Source of the DNA: Motacilla alba alba | Taxonomy: Eukaryota; Chordata; Aves; Passeriformes; Motacillidae | Direction of reading: 5' to 3' | Assembly (NCBI RefSeq): GCF_015832195.1 | Contig: NC_052034.1 | Coordinates: forward strand, 4,179,501-4,243,500 | Length of the DNA stretch: 64,000 nucleotides | Shown: piece after piece, positions 36,601 through 49,034 of the stretch | Layout of the letters: each line of letters opens with the position of its first letter | Position numbering within the stretch: position 1 is the first letter of the stretch | Notes under the pieces: generated by a model | The model's input: only the letters and a program-made list of their open reading frames with translations | Told to the model about the DNA's origin: nothing | The model's database searches: none | Program-made: the position numbers and the translations under genes

Positions 36601-39600
36601 GGTTAGCCAAGCTTGCCTGAATGTTCTATTTATACTCTGTACAGGGAATAAGATTTGGCTCTCTCTTCTCAGGAGTTGCAGAGTGGCACCTCTAATCCAG
36701 TGTGATTATTGCCCACTCCTGTTCCACATGGATTGTCTGGAGCCACCGCTTACTGCCATGCCTCTGGGTAGATGGATGTGCCCAAATCACATAGAACACG
36801 TGGTGGTAAGCAGGACTATGATTGCAGTATGGTAACCGGATGCTGGAGTGGAACCTGGCAGGTCCATTAAAGGACAAAGCACAACAAATGTAAAACAGCT
36901 TCTGAGCTCTTATTGCTCCCTGTAACGCTTGTAAAGCTCCTGCTGCAAGCAACACACTCTCCAAAGGAATATGATGCTGCTCTCTGCAATAAGATATAAA
37001 GATGGGGGAACTCCTTCCTGTAACTGAAGCTGACAGCTCAGATTGTGGCTCACTGACAGCTTGTCTAGTTTTTGACTGGACTCTTTAAGATCTAGATGAG
37101 CTTCCAGAACTGGGATACAAAGCAGCACAGTGCTACAAATAGGGGAAGTAATTCTTTGCATGCTTAACCCAAAAAAGTTTCATTCCAAGAGGGAGTTTTC
37201 ATTTTTGGAAAAGCAGTGTACTTGAGACTTAAATACTCAGGAAACAGGGGGCTGAAACAAAGAGCTTTTTCCCAGACAAACTGCTTCTGAGAGCATTGAT
37301 ACTGCTTAGTCGGCCTCTAAATGCTTTTGTATTCATCTCCAGCAATGTGCCCTTTAACAGAAATGGTTAGTGCTGCAGGAAACAAATAGTCTAAAGCTGA
37401 GCTGATGCTGTACTGCCAGTGCTACGAGGCATTATGAAAGTCTTAGGGTGCCTTAGAGTGACCTGCAGATCCCTAACTCCTGTGGCATTATCTGATCACC
37501 CAGCTGAACCAGAAGAACTTGACCCTGAGTAATCGGTGCCGAGTATTTGACCGGTTCCAGGACACCATATCTCAGCATGTTGTCAAAGTGGATTTCTTAA
37601 ACCGAATCCATAAGAAACACCCTCCGAATCGCAGAGTTCTTCAGTCAGTGAAGAGGAAAGGTCTGAAGGTATGTGTAACAAGTAGTGGTGGGTGAAAACC
37701 CCTGTGTATGTGTTTTAGTTTGGAAGGGAAACCAGCATACTCCTTGGGGCAGGAGGAAGAAGACAGAGTCTGAATGGTTGTGTTGGTGAGAGATCTGGGA
37801 GTCAGCACTACTACCTGTAGGATTTAAGAAGATCTCTTTCCTTCAACTATAAGGCTCAATTATTACAAGTAAGCACTTAAATCTAGCACAAGCATAGAAG
37901 GTACAACACAAAACTTCCTGAAGGTGGCCCTACAGCAGATTTGGGGCTGTGTTGGTTGCCAGGATGCCTGAAAACTGCCATGCAGACTTCCCTTGGCTGT
38001 TTTTTTTCATGATTTCTCTTATGCTGTAGCCACCATGTTGTACCAAAGTCATGCTTGGCCTAAGGGAATTAAACCTATTAATTTCAGCATGGCTACATCA
38101 ATTTTAAGTACTCAGTCCTTGATACTTCTCATGTATCTGCAGGCTTCCTTTGGGTGGGAAAGCAGCAAATGCAAAGTTTAGTGCTGATCAAGCACTTGGT
38201 TCAACTCGTCATTCTTGAGTAATTGTTCTCATGTGTGATCTTCTTTCTCCACAATGTAGGTTCCTGATGCTATAAAGTCCCAGTACCGGCTTCCACCCCC
38301 GTTACTCGCGCCTGCAGCAATTAGAGATGGCGAGCTGATCTGTAACGGGATCCCTGAGGAACCCTTGCAGAAGCACCTTTTGAACACTGAGCACTTAGCC
38401 AGCCAGACAGAACAACAGGAGGTAAATTAAGTCAAATGCTTGGACTCTGTGTGTATAGTTGCTTTGGTACAAAGATCCCCTTCCACTTCAGTCATGATGG
38501 AGCAGTTGTCTAGGAAACCAATCTCAAGCTCGTGTGTGAAGGTGATAGCTTGTCTTGTCTCTGACACCTTTGTGCATTAAAACTTCACTTTGACTTTCCA
38601 GGTGAGATGTAGAATTCCTCAATTGACACTTCAGGGAAGTGGTGCAATGGTCCTCTGGCCTTAAGAGTGGAGTCGAGGGCCTTCTGTCTAGACGTCATCT
38701 TTATTTCGTGGCTGAGGGGAAATACTTTGCACTTTGATTATGTAAGGCTGCTCTCTGACACGTTTATTTATAAGTTAACGTCCCATTTCTGGGTCGCTTT
38801 TTATTGCGGATGGAATTGGGCGTGTAAATCAAGGTCAAATGAGTGTTTAAATCTTGTATGAAACTTCTGGCCAGATTCCACAGTGTAAGGGCACGTTAAG
38901 TTGCTGTCAGTGGAGAAATCGAGTCCTTCTTTTAGAGCAAACAAGCTTCTTTTATGTGGCAGGTGCACATCCACCATGGAGCTTCAAACTTAGAATAAAT
39001 CTTTTGGTCATCCTCCACTTTGTGTAAAAGGAAAGTGCTCTCCACCCCAGCTTTCTACTCCCTATACCTGAGGTAGAGCAGCATTTCTTTCCAACATGCT
39101 GTAGAGTAAGTTGGAGGGTTGTGTTTGGCTGGAAGCCCAAATTAGTGAAAGGTGTGTTTGTAACCCGAGGCTGAGGAGTTGCAGCATTTAACAAGCGAAG
39201 AGAAGGAGGAGTTTGGAAGTGAGGAAATGCTGCCTTCTCCCTCCTTTAATCTCAGCCCCTCCCTGTCCTACCTCCAGCATGGAGATAAACAGTACATCAT
39301 TTTGGTTGTACTTTTATACCTCTGGACAAAATTTCCTCCTAATTGAAGATGAGCTCCAGAGCAGATGCTGTAGCTCCACACGGCATCTGAGCAGTCAGCA
39401 GCTGGATTTCCTCAAGCTGGGTGAACGATGGAGCAACTGTAGAGGTTTGGAGCACTGCTGCCTCCAGAGCTAACCTGCACTTTTTTCTTCCTTCCAGTGG
39501 CTCTGTAGTGTTGTTGCGCTCCAGTGCAGCATATTGAAACATTTATCTGCTAAGCAGATGACTTCACTTTGGGACTCTGAACAAACAGAGAAGGCTGATA

Positions 39601-42600
39601 TTAAGCCTGTTATTGTGGCAGATGGCTCACTCGCCAACCCTTACCAGGCAGCTGACAAGGCACCCACACCTTCCCTCTATTCCATGTCATCCTGCACCTC
39701 AGGGATTACCACCCAGAATTCCTTGAGCTCCTCGCAATCCCAGCAGACTTTGTCACAGGAAGATGTTAACTGCAGCTCTTGTATAGATAAATCCAAGAAG
39801 GCTTCTTCTTGCGGGACTTCAAATGGGCCGACAGCCTCTGACATTAAAGTGAACGGGCCTCATTTCTATGGCGTTTCATCGGAATCCTCAGCACAGTTGA
39901 CTGACTCCCAGAGGCTCGCGGGCTCTGGGAACACAATACCTGTTTTGTCTCATCGGCAAACGTGGCCTCGGCCCCTCACGCCCCCAGCGAGTTGCGGACT
40001 TCTGAATCACACCATTGGAACCATTGTCAAAACAGAGAACGTAGCAGGACCCGTTTCTTGTGCACAAAGGGGATCTGCGCCGGTCACGAGTTTGCCTACG
40101 TCCATATCGAGCTCCTGTGCCAGCCTGGAGACCACCAGCACTTTGCAAAGGAAGAATGTGCAGACGCAGATCGGGCCGCCGCTGACGGCAGAGCTGCGGG
40201 CCGGCGGCTCCCCGCTCAGTGCCACCCGGGCTCTCACCCCTCCCCAGGCTGCAGGAGATGGCATCTCAGCTGTTGGGTCCACAAACAGATTCTGTTCACC
40301 AGCACCACCTTCAGGTACGTGCTGAGCCGCTGACCTTGGCCCCGGGGCTGAGAAAAAAGCTCGGGCTAAATCTCATTCCAAATCTCAAGGCTGTAGCAGC
40401 GTGCCCTCGTTTGTCTGGGAATTGGGCTTTCTGTGGAGAGCCAGCAGAGGTTTCTCAGGTCTCCTCTGTCTTAGGTCTCTTTATAGGAGCCGTGGGATGT
40501 ATTTTTGCTGGCTGCCTATACTTGAGGGGAGAACTCTGTCCTGACAAGCAGGATAGTAGGTCAGTTGAATTCTTGAAAGCAACAGTAGCTTTATATCACT
40601 TGGCTGCTGCCTCGCTGTTTCAACAGCTGCTGCTTTAAAACCCCAGCGCTGCTGTAAAACCACTGGTTTGTTTCAAATGGCCATTAGGATTGCAAGGTAG
40701 TCAGTCCTCCTCACAAGAGCAGCTCTCTGGGATCTAATCCAGAGTAACTGTTCAGGCAGTGGTTGTGTCCCCTACTGCAGGTGTTGTTGGAGTCTTCATG
40801 TGCACAGCCTTGATGTTGGGCTTGGGAGGCTGTATCTGCTTAGGATTTGTTGGTCTAACACAGGGTAGTTATAGACTTGGATATGCCAGGGATCCTGAGT
40901 TGTACCCAAAGAACTTGCTAAATAATAGCAAGGTATGGTATAGAGCGTCTATAACCATTTTTAGTGTAGAAACATAAAGTCAAAGATGTTGATAGATGCT
41001 GGAGTAACTGCCCACAGCTCAAATTTTGCTAGAATAAACTTCCACATATGGCATTCTCTTCCTTTTCCCTCTCTCCACGCCAGCTCAAGACTCAAGCCAG
41101 CAAAGCCTTTGTGCAGGTTGGGTGGGAGCAGTCACTGAAAAGCACGTGACAGAGCTGTGTGTCACTTCTCATGCAGTTCCAACCTGCTCAGTGTCAGGCA
41201 GGCACTCCGCTCTTGTGTGCAGTGGTTGTAAAGCTACAGAGCAACATATTTTTATAATCCTTTCTAAAATTCCTCAATGAGTAACTTCCAAGCTTTGCCT
41301 CGCCTTTGGAAGCAGCCCCCAGGGTACTTGGCCTCCTCCTGAATAAACTTGGTTACTCTGAGGCTGCTGAATTGACCATGCCCTGCTTAGAAATGCAAGG
41401 CTGGGAGAAGTTCTGGTGGAGGAAATGAGACAGTATTATAGAAAACTTCTTGCTTGTGGTTTGAAGAGCACTGCAAACCCTACATAATTTTGCAGTTACT
41501 TAAGATGTTAAATAATTGCATCTGGTGCAAAGCTTGTGTTCTACAAAATCATTACTTGCTGCAGTGTCTCTTGGGAGAGGTGTAAACATTTAAATTTTCC
41601 ATCTAACAGGATGGATTATATATTTATAACAAAAATTGTGGTGTGGAGATTTTGCTGCCGAGTACAAAAATGCAAATTGCTCATGACTTTTTTTGCCATA
41701 AATTTTAGTAGTTATAAGCAAACCAGCTCAAGAAGATGTGGTATTGACAACACATGACAGGAGTTTTGCTTCCTGGCATTTGCCACTGCCTCTTTCAGCT
41801 GCATGGTCACTTCTAAAGCAGGAGGATTTTATTTTGGAAATAATAAAATCTGCTTATGACTGTCACATTCCTTCTGGACAATGATGTGCACCCCAGACTT
41901 TATAACAGTGTAGAAATAAAACCAGGGCAGTTGTGCTTTTTATTCTTGTTAAAAAAACTACATAAGCTTCTTGGCAAATGTCTCTTAGGTTTAATAAATT
42001 CTTCAAGCTCCTGGAGAGTTGGTCCTCATCTTTCCAGTGTCACCACAGGGAGCAGGAGATTAAATGTGTAGGTCAAGAATTCCTCCAGCAGCTGGAGACG
42101 AGGCAGAAGCCACGTTTGGCTCTGTGTTGGAGGCACACAGAAGCCTTTCTGTGAGCAGAAGAAAGCTCCTGGCCTCTCGTTCAGGCCTTTTTCAAAGCAT
42201 GACTACGAGCAAAATGAGTCATTTTGGAGCAGCTTGGCAGCCAAGGGCAGCCTGAGGGCTGGGTGCATGTCTGGTGAACGTCACAGTGACATCTCTTTCT
42301 CCATCACCTCTCTCTGTAGATGGTAAGGTCAGTCCCAGCACCTTATCCATAGGAAGCGCTTTAACTCTACCCTCATCACTCACTTCTAACTCTGCAGCTA
42401 TGTTGGACTTCACCGGTTCCCTGAAAGCGTTTATGGACGGGGGTGAGTATTTAATTCATCATCAGCCTCTGCTAGCCCTGTGTGTTTGCTTCCCTAAAGC
42501 ATTCCATCTCTGCTGAGGGAAAGTTCCAGAGATAAAGAAGGGCTGTAGTCAGGTGAGGGAGGGGCTGGGTGTGCATTACCTTAAATATGTCACATGCTTC

Positions 42601-45600
42601 CCTGCTCCTGGTGTTGCCAAGGCAGCAAGGCCAATGAAGTGTTTCTGCCTGAAGCTTTTCTGGGGAAGAATCACAACTGGGCTGCTTTCCAGGTGGAATT
42701 CACATGCAGAAACCTGCAGCCCTGCCATGTTGTGGTGCTAGCTGCAATCCAGAGCTGCTCCTGCTGGATGTAAAGTCCAGCAGCAATAGATCTTGTAGGA
42801 GAGCAGTCACCTGAGTGGTGATGCTCCAGTGGGTCTATTAATTTTATAATTTATTTCTGTTCTGTCAGTCTCCTAGACTGGCCTGGTTTTTATTTCCTTT
42901 TGTTGTATTTGGCAAGAGATGGCAAACGTTTGCAGAGTGCCTTCAGGAGGAGATTGCTGAGCTTGCAGCAGCCTTAAAGGGGGTTACAGGTCTCTGTGAT
43001 GCAGGGCTGGACTTTCTAAGCAGGTATCAGAGCTTCAGAGGAAGGACCCAACATACTGTCCAAAGGGGTGCAATGGCCGTCTCTACTGACCTGTTGATTC
43101 TGGGCCAAAACAGCAGATTTTCAGCTTTTATCAACCCTAGTTACCCCAAACCTCTGCTTGCTGCTTCACTTGGAGCTCTCCAGCTGTGGCTGGCACTGTC
43201 CTCACGCTCTTCTCACAGGAGATAATGTAAAAATAATATCTCACCTATATGTAGGAGTCTTGATATTGCAGAATTGGTCTTTGCTGTTGAAGCAAACAGC
43301 AGGTTTGAAAGTGGGACAGCTAAATCCACTGCAGCTCAGATTGCACTCTTTCCCTGAATGACTTACTAATTGCTTTTTGTTTATTAACAGAGATTGAGAT
43401 AAATATGCTGGATGAGCAGCTGATCAAGTTTCTGGCCTTGCAGAGAATACATCAGCTCTTTCCTCCCAAAGCTCAGTCTCTAGCAAGCAGTGTCAATTCC
43501 CATCAGCAATCTCCTGTGGGAAACCACATTGAAGGTAAGAGCAGCCCTAGAATAGCTGGGTTATGTTGAGCCATAGATTTGCCACTGTCTATTCCTTGAA
43601 GGAGATTTCCCTCTTCTTCTGGTATCTGATGCTGCCTTTCACTTTTCTTTCTTCTCATCCCCCTGCTCTGGATATCCACTGACCAGAAACTCCATCAGGA
43701 TCCTCTACTTAATTATTTACAAATTTGAGCAGTGTGAATACTTTTAGTACCTTCAGATTTTCTGCTGGAAATGTGTAGTGAAGTGTTTTATTCATCTTAG
43801 AATTAGCAAGAGATGGGAAGGTTCATCTCAGGTGCTTGGTGGCTTTTCTTTGCACTTTTACCTTTGAGATGGGCAAGAGAAATCTGTAAATTCCTGCTCT
43901 CTCTTTCTGGAGAGATACAAGCACAAGAACAGGAGGAACTGGAGCACAGAATATACATGTGACACCATCATTGCCTGTTCAGAATGTCACTGTCAAGCTG
44001 AAACCACTACATGTGACTAATGCCAGTAATGGAAAGCAACTGGAGTTTCTCTTGGAATCTCCAGATTCCCGAGTTTGGCTTTGTTTATTGCCACTGGTAT
44101 CACCTAAAGCTGCAGGGTGAACCGTGTTCCTCTGCATGCAGCCAGTCGGTTTAATCTGCTTTCAAGCACTAACTGGAGAGCCTTGCTGTGGAAGCAGTTC
44201 TTTGCTCCCCCTCTGCTAGGCCTGGGGGTAAGTATCCCAGATAAGATCTTTGGAAGTCAGTCAGTAATCTTTTTCTGAAGCTCTGTGCTTGCCTGCTTTA
44301 GCATCACAGCATTCCCTAAATGCTTTGTCAGTCTTCTTGTGGTGGCTGCTGCAGGACAGAGCAGCAGGCTGTGGTATGAGCTGCCTTCCTGGTCTGGAAT
44401 TCTTCAGCAGTCTGCCTTTCTCAGGGCAGATTGGTGCTGTCTTAACCCATCACCCTTTTTGGGCAGGAACGATGCATCCAACTGGCTGCTTAGCATTGCT
44501 GGTGAAATGTTAGATGCAAAGCCTTTAGTGAGCCCTGCAGAGCCAGGCAGCTGAAAGGATTCATGCAGGGCAGCCAGGCAGAGGTGGAACTTGTGATGCC
44601 ACTTGGTGTGGCCTTTGTTCTTGATGTAGGTACCTCTGCAGTCTTCCATAATCCTCATGTTCTGCTCTTTGATTTCACCCTCTTGGTGGAACACTGTCCT
44701 GCAGATGTGGTATCAGGAGAGGCTTAAACTCTGTGTATAAGGGGTTTTTCTCCAAAAGACAGTGCTGAAATCCTGGCTAGGCCAGTGTGGCCCAATGGAG
44801 TTCCATATCTGTTCCACAGAAGATTTTCTGTCCAGCTAACGTGGGCATGTGAGTGTTTGAAACTGCCCTGGAGGCTCAGCCCTGGACCAGCCATTGTCAA
44901 GTGTGCCATAGGGACGGACCTGAGGGTAAAAGAGTCCAGTCAATCATCCTGTCTTGGGAGCTGGGTTTGTTCCTGCCAAGCCCATTCAGCCCAGGTGTTT
45001 TTCCTGCAGCTCCACCAGAAATGAAATCACCACTGTTGAGTTGGTGAATTCACCAGGACCAATTCTTTTTAAGTGGCACTTTGAGAGCAAAGACTGAGCT
45101 CTTTGATTACCCAGAGTGGAAGAGATTAAGAAAGAAGCCAGGGGTAGAAGGCTTGTGTGTTCCTCAGCGTGGCTCCATTGTGCACACTCAGTGTTAATGC
45201 TCCCCATTTGCATGGCTTGTGTGGGTTATGAGAAAGCAGTTTTCTCTGACTGGCAAAAAGAGGTTTAATGCAGAAACATTCCTAGAGGGTTGGGAACTGG
45301 TGCTTAAGGCCAAAGCTGACTGCATCCTCCTTAGGGCCTGTGCTTTCTGAGCTAGGGACACCGGGGTCAAGCAGTTTTCCCAGCTGATAACATTGTTCAA
45401 GCAATTTCTTTTTATCTTGCAGGGCAAAGAAAGGAAGTGCAAGCCCGGGCGGTGTTCTATCCTCTGATGGGCTTGGGGGGTGCAGTCAATATGTGCTATC
45501 GAACCCTCTACATTGGGACAGGTGAGTAGCTTTTTCCTGCCCTGACCTTTCAGAATCAGGGTGGTTCTCCCTGAACCCTTCCTAAGGTCTTTGCCAAGTG

Positions 45601-48600
45601 GGTGTCAGAGGAAACAGACTCACTGTGGCCGCTTGTATTGGGCTTCTGCACCACCAAGAAGTGTGGAAATCCCCCATCTGCCTCAGTCTGTGTGGGTGGC
45701 AGCTCTGTCACCTGGTGTCATAACTAGAACAGCTGTCTTGGCGTTTTAATGCCTGACTGATGGGAGGAGAGTTATGGTTTGCTTGCAGGTTTTGTTTCTT
45801 GTTGCTTAGATTCTTCTGGTGCTCTGGGTAGACCCAGTGAAATGCTCTTCAACCTTTGTGGAGCTGCTGGCTCCCTTCCCCCACTGAAACTTTGTTGGTG
45901 GCTTATCGAAGCATTATTCATGCAGTCCTGGGAGCAGGACAAAAGCAGTTGCTCCCCTGTTGTTTTGCTAATTGAAGTTTAATTCTGTCCGTTGTTCTCT
46001 GCTGCCTGACAGTTTGGGTTTTTTCTTCCAATACGAACTGAGCCTGTTTTGTCCTCCCCCATGACAGGAGCTGATATGGATGTGTGCCTTACAAGCTATG
46101 GTCACTGTAACTATGTGTCTGGCAAACATGCCTGCATATTCTATGATGAGGTGAGTGCTTGAGTGATTTTTTTTTCCATTATTGTTATTATTTTTTTTAT
46201 TTTTTGGTGTGCATGGCAGTGGGAGCTGGAGATGCAGGCAGCAGGTTGTCTTTGTGTGGTGCTCCTTTTGTGGACTACAAAGTAAGAGCTGGGTTTTACT
46301 CCAGTGGAGGCTGTGTCAGCATTTTCTGTTAAACCCTTTTCTGAAGCACAGAGTTCTGCCAGCAGGATTTCTCTGACTGCCTGTGGGCAAGGACCGGCCA
46401 CAAGTCAGCACTGTCACTGCTGGTGTCTAGGGAAAGAAAAGGACATAGACGTGATCTGATACTTTTTGATCTGAATGTGTTATTAATAAAAGCGTGTGTC
46501 AACACGCTTCATGTGTCAACATCAAACCTCAGCTGGAACAAACCAGGGAACTGCTCCGAGTCCCTTGTTTTCAAGTGTGATGGAGGAGCAAAGCATCCAT
46601 AGCATCTGCAGTTCTCTATAAATTATTTATTTAACTAAAACTTCAGTTAAGCTCACAGCATAAACAGAAACCTACAGTTTCTACTGAGCTACAGCCCAGA
46701 GATTAGTTTGTTCTTGAAGTAAACAGACCAGCAGGCCTGCCAGTAACAGCGCTGCTGGAGATGTCTCTTAGCATGGAAACAGTCTTCAAAGCAAGATCGA
46801 GTCTTTTATATCACCATTTGTCAACCAGCTCCAGAGCAGGATCCAGGATTAACCCACAGCCAGCTTTAGCCATTCCTCCAGTGCCCTGCAAGCTACCAAA
46901 CACACTCAGTAATGGGATCCTGGCTATAAATCTGTGTGGAAGCATCTCTTCACAGTGGTCAGTCATAAATCAGGCTCCAGGCACTGACCTTTGACCCTCC
47001 TGTGGCTGTGGTCACTCTGGAGAGGGAGGATTCCCCTTCCTGCAGCTCTCTCTGCAGGTTCTCCTTCTGCAGTCTAGCAGCTTACTTCAAAACCTACTCC
47101 CACGTGCATGTGGAGTTTTTGTAACTTGATTAAAGCATTGCAGTCCCTGAGGGACGAGGTCTTGAGCTCTCAGATGATTTCTTGAGCTAACCTGAAATCT
47201 TCTCTGCTCTGTCAACATCCTCCACGAAGCTCAGCTGAGCGTGACACGGCTTGTGTAACGCTACATGTCACGGTAATGTCTGCTGGCATTTCAGCCTGCA
47301 CGAGGCCCGTGAATCCCAGGCTGCCTCTGTCCTGAGGCTGCTGCAGCACGTGGCATCCCTCTTGCCATCTTGTGCCTGCTTTCCAAAGCTCATCTCTTCC
47401 TGCTAGGCACAGGTCTCAAGCCAGGTTTGCGTCAGGTGCGTCTGTAAAATGCTGGCTTTTGTGAGCATCGGCTTGAATATCCTGTTCCCAAAGGATGTGT
47501 TGGTTCTATTGCAGTAGGTACAACCCACTTTGCTTTGGCCCTCCTTCTCTGCCACAAAGCAGCTCCTGCAGGAAGGCTGGTTGTTCTGGGAACAGGGGGA
47601 TCGGGTTGGTGGTCTCTGAAGCTGGAGGATATTTACCACCTCTTATTTGACCACTACTGGCAACAAGAAGGGTTGTGTTTCAATGTTCCAAAGAGGTGTG
47701 TATGGGCAGAAGCACTTCTGACTGACAGAGGGTGGGGTTAGATTGGATATTGGGAAGAAATGCTTCCCTGTGAGGGTGGTGAGGCCCTGGCACAGGCTGC
47801 ACAGACAAGCTGTGGCTGCCCAAACCAGTGTTCAAGGCCAGGTTGGATGGGGCTTGGAGCAACCTGCTCTAGTGAAAGGTGTCCCTGCCCATGGAGCTGT
47901 AACATGGTCTTTAAGGTCCCTTCCAACCCAAACCATTCTATGACTTCATGTCTTGATTCCCTCCTCTTCCCTTTCTTTCCAGAATACAAAGCATTACGAG
48001 CTGTTGAACTACAGTGAGCATGGGACGACCGTGGACAACGTTCTGTATTCGTGTGACTTCTCGGAGAAGATGACACCCACTCCTCCCAGCAGTATTGTTG
48101 CCAAAGTGCAGAGTGTGATAAGTGAGTGTTGGACCACCACCACAGGGAGTTCACTGAGAGGGGGCAGGAGCAGGTGGAAATCGGTTCCTTGTTGATGCCC
48201 CTTGTTCTGCACAGGCTGGTGCACCCCTTATAGAAAGGGGAGCCTTGCCACAGCCCTCAGCTGGGGTTACACAAGACCTTCCTCTGCAGCCTGGGGAACT
48301 CTGTGCCCTGACCTAAACCCTACTCCAGCCTCCAGGGCAGCAGTTAGCAAGCTCCAGGTCCCGATGAGCAGCCAGTTTGGAGCAGGCCTGAGCCATTTCC
48401 CCATGCATGTTCTCCCTTCCCAGGCTGTGAGAAGATCTGTGCTGCAGGCATTCTGTCCCTGCATGTCTCACTCCTGCTCTTCACCTGATCAGCTTCCTCT
48501 TTTTGGGCTGCCAAAATAGATATGTAAATGCCTCAACCTCTCCAGTGCTGTGAGGAGATTCCCATTTCCCTTTGATCAGCTGCTCACTGCAGACTGAAAT

Positions 48601-49034
48601 CCCTCATGGCTGGAGGATCTTACCCATGAGGCACCTCAGCAGTAACCCCTGCTGATGAAAACAAACCTTACCTTTTTTTTTTTTATTATTCTTTTCCAGA
48701 ACGACATAAAAGCAGAAAACAGGAAGAGGAGGCGCACGAAGAAGCTGCTGTGATGAATTCACAGGCACAAGGGCAGCATCGAAAACCCTGTAACTGCAAA
48801 GCCAGCAGCTCCAGTTTGATCGGGGGCAGCGGGGCTGGCTGGGAGGGCACGGCCCTGCTCCACCACGGCAGTTACATCAAGCTGGGCTGCCTGCAGTTCG
48901 TTTTCAGCATCACCGAATTTGCGACCAAACAGCCCAAGGGGGACACTGCCTTAGTACAAGATATGGACTTGGAGGAGAAGCTTTCTCTGAAACCCCACCA
49001 GGTGCCCGTGCTGCGGTCCAACTCAGTTCCCTAG
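18308..49034 (+). CDS. PHF12: PHF12 (Pf1), PHD finger protein 12 (15 coding exons)
   Basis: Joined exons give 1009 residues, close to human PHF12 (about 1004). It is a nuclear corepressor subunit known to link SIN3-HDAC complexes with MRG15 and TLE/Groucho. PHD1 spans 59-102 with ligands C59, C62, C71, C74, H79, C82, C99, C102. The SIN3-binding helix region is [15 protein letters not shown] at about 205-229. PHD2 spans 272-316 with C272, C275, C287, C290, H295, C298, C313, H316. A Ser/Pro-rich linker covers about 431-740. A C-terminal FHA-like domain (about 805-875) keeps YVSGKHA and [11 protein letters not shown]. The C-terminus LRSNSVP is family-conserved. Met1 is in a weak context (T at -3), and Met5 has A at -3 and G at +4, so Met5 may be the main start. 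Intron 2 is 14 kb. Every zinc ligand is intact. Confidence 0.97.
18692..18873 (+). CDS. PHF12: PHF12 exon 2 (PHD1, first part)
   Basis: Codes residues 23-82, basic region then zinc ligands C59 to C82 of PHD1 ([17 protein letters not shown]). Confidence 0.96.
18874..33027 (+). other. PHF12: PHF12 intron 2 (14.2 kb)
   Basis: No coding exon, RNA gene or clear transposon was recognised. Base composition is balanced to AT-rich, unlike the GC-rich genes on both sides. A 33-T run sits at 20162-20194. All longer ORFs lack recognisable domains and splice context. Confidence 0.75.
20162..20194 (+). repeat. Poly(T) tract, 33 T
   Basis: Uninterrupted run of 33 T in PHF12 intron 2. No AATAAA complement or target-site duplication is visible beside it, so a retroposed poly(A) tail is not shown. 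Confidence 0.85.
33028..33100 (+). CDS. PHF12: PHF12 exon 3 (PHD1, last part)
   Basis: Codes residues 83-107 with the final zinc ligands C99 and C102 (EWMCHRC). Confidence 0.96.
33101..34681 (+). other. PHF12: PHF12 intron 3
   Basis: No gene seen. Contains a 34-T run at 33643-33676. Confidence 0.75.
33643..33676 (+). repeat. Poly(T) tract, 34 T
   Basis: Second long T homopolymer in a PHF12 intron, almost the same length as the first at 20162. Flanks of the two runs are not similar. Confidence 0.85.
34682..35069 (+). CDS. PHF12: PHF12 exon 4 (linker and SIN3-interacting helix)
   Basis: Codes residues 108-236: basic stretch, acidic [15 protein letters not shown], then the SIN3-binding segment ([19 protein letters not shown]). 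Confidence 0.96.
35587..35707 (+). CDS. PHF12: PHF12 exon 5 (basic region, start of PHD2)
   Basis: Codes residues 237-276; [15 protein letters not shown] resembles a nuclear localisation signal. Ends with PHD2 ligands C272 and C275. Confidence 0.96.
36673..36805 (+). CDS. PHF12: PHF12 exon 6 (PHD2)
   Basis: Codes residues 277-321, completing PHD2 ([18 protein letters not shown]...WMCPNH), which ends in C-x2-H rather than C-x2-C, as in the family. Confidence 0.96.
37504..37668 (+). CDS. PHF12: PHF12 exon 7
   Basis: Codes residues 322-376 ([20 protein letters not shown]...), highly conserved region after PHD2. In-frame exon, phase 0-0. Confidence 0.95.
38260..38421 (+). CDS. PHF12: PHF12 exon 8
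   Basis: Codes residues 377-430 ([20 protein letters not shown]...). Phase 0-0 exon. Confidence 0.95.
39498..40314 (+). CDS. PHF12: PHF12 exon 9 (Ser/Thr/Pro-rich linker)
   Basis: At 817 bp the largest exon; codes residues 431-702. Opens with the conserved [20 protein letters not shown], then a low-complexity Ser/Pro-rich linker containing WPRPLTPPA. Confidence 0.95.
42320..42442 (+). CDS. PHF12: PHF12 exon 10
   Basis: Codes residues 703-743 ([19 protein letters not shown]...KAFMDG). Joined to exon 11 it reads FMDGEIEIN; the mammalian protein has two more residues here (DVNGEIE). Confidence 0.94.
43391..43534 (+). CDS. PHF12: PHF12 exon 11
   Basis: Codes residues 744-791 ([25 protein letters not shown]...), an amphipathic Leu-rich segment followed by a variable Ser-rich tail. 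Confidence 0.95.
45423..45521 (+). CDS. PHF12: PHF12 exon 12 (FHA region start)
   Basis: Codes residues 792-824 ([18 protein letters not shown]...YRTLYIGTG), first strands of the FHA-like fold. Confidence 0.96.
46068..46150 (+). CDS. PHF12: PHF12 exon 13 (FHA core)
   Basis: Codes residues 825-852 ([20 protein letters not shown]...), with the FHA-type S-x-K-H segment. Confidence 0.96.
47730..47950 (+). mobile_element. CR1-type LINE 3' fragment (+ orientation)
   Basis: Shows the typical 3' end of avian CR1: TTAGATTGGATATTGGGAAGAA, GGTGGTGAGGCCCTGGCACAG, CAAGGCCAGGTTGGATGGGG, and a terminal AGGTCCCTTCCAACCCAAACC then ATTCTATGA. 5'-truncated, as usual for CR1. It ends about 33 bp before PHF12 exon 14, next to or within the branch-point zone. 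Confidence 0.88.
47983..48121 (+). CDS. PHF12: PHF12 exon 14 (FHA end)
   Basis: Codes residues 853-898 ([19 protein letters not shown]...[10 protein letters not shown]). Contains the N-x-S-x-HGT-x-V-N type loop of FHA domains. Confidence 0.96.
48700..49034 (+). CDS. PHF12: PHF12 exon 15 (C-terminus)
   Basis: Codes residues 899-1009 and TAG. Contains the strongly conserved block [20 protein letters not shown] and ends LRSNSVP. Confidence 0.96.

Larger units (their letters stand above)
33101..48699 (+). other. PHF12: PHF12 introns 3-14, general content
   Basis: Introns at 33101-34681, 35070-35586, 35708-36672, 36806-37503, 37669-38259, 38422-39497, 40315-42319, 42443-43390, 43535-45422, 45522-46067, 46151-47982 and 48122-48699 contain no further recognisable exon or RNA gene. 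The notable content is the poly(T) run in intron 3 and a CR1 fragment in intron 13; T-rich tracts at 46167-46205 and 48673-48684 are simple sequence. Confidence 0.7.

Noticed and set aside
47730..47950. Coding potential in the CR1 fragment of PHF12 intron 13
   Set aside because: Only the non-coding 3' end of the element is present; the overlapping ORFs are shadows.
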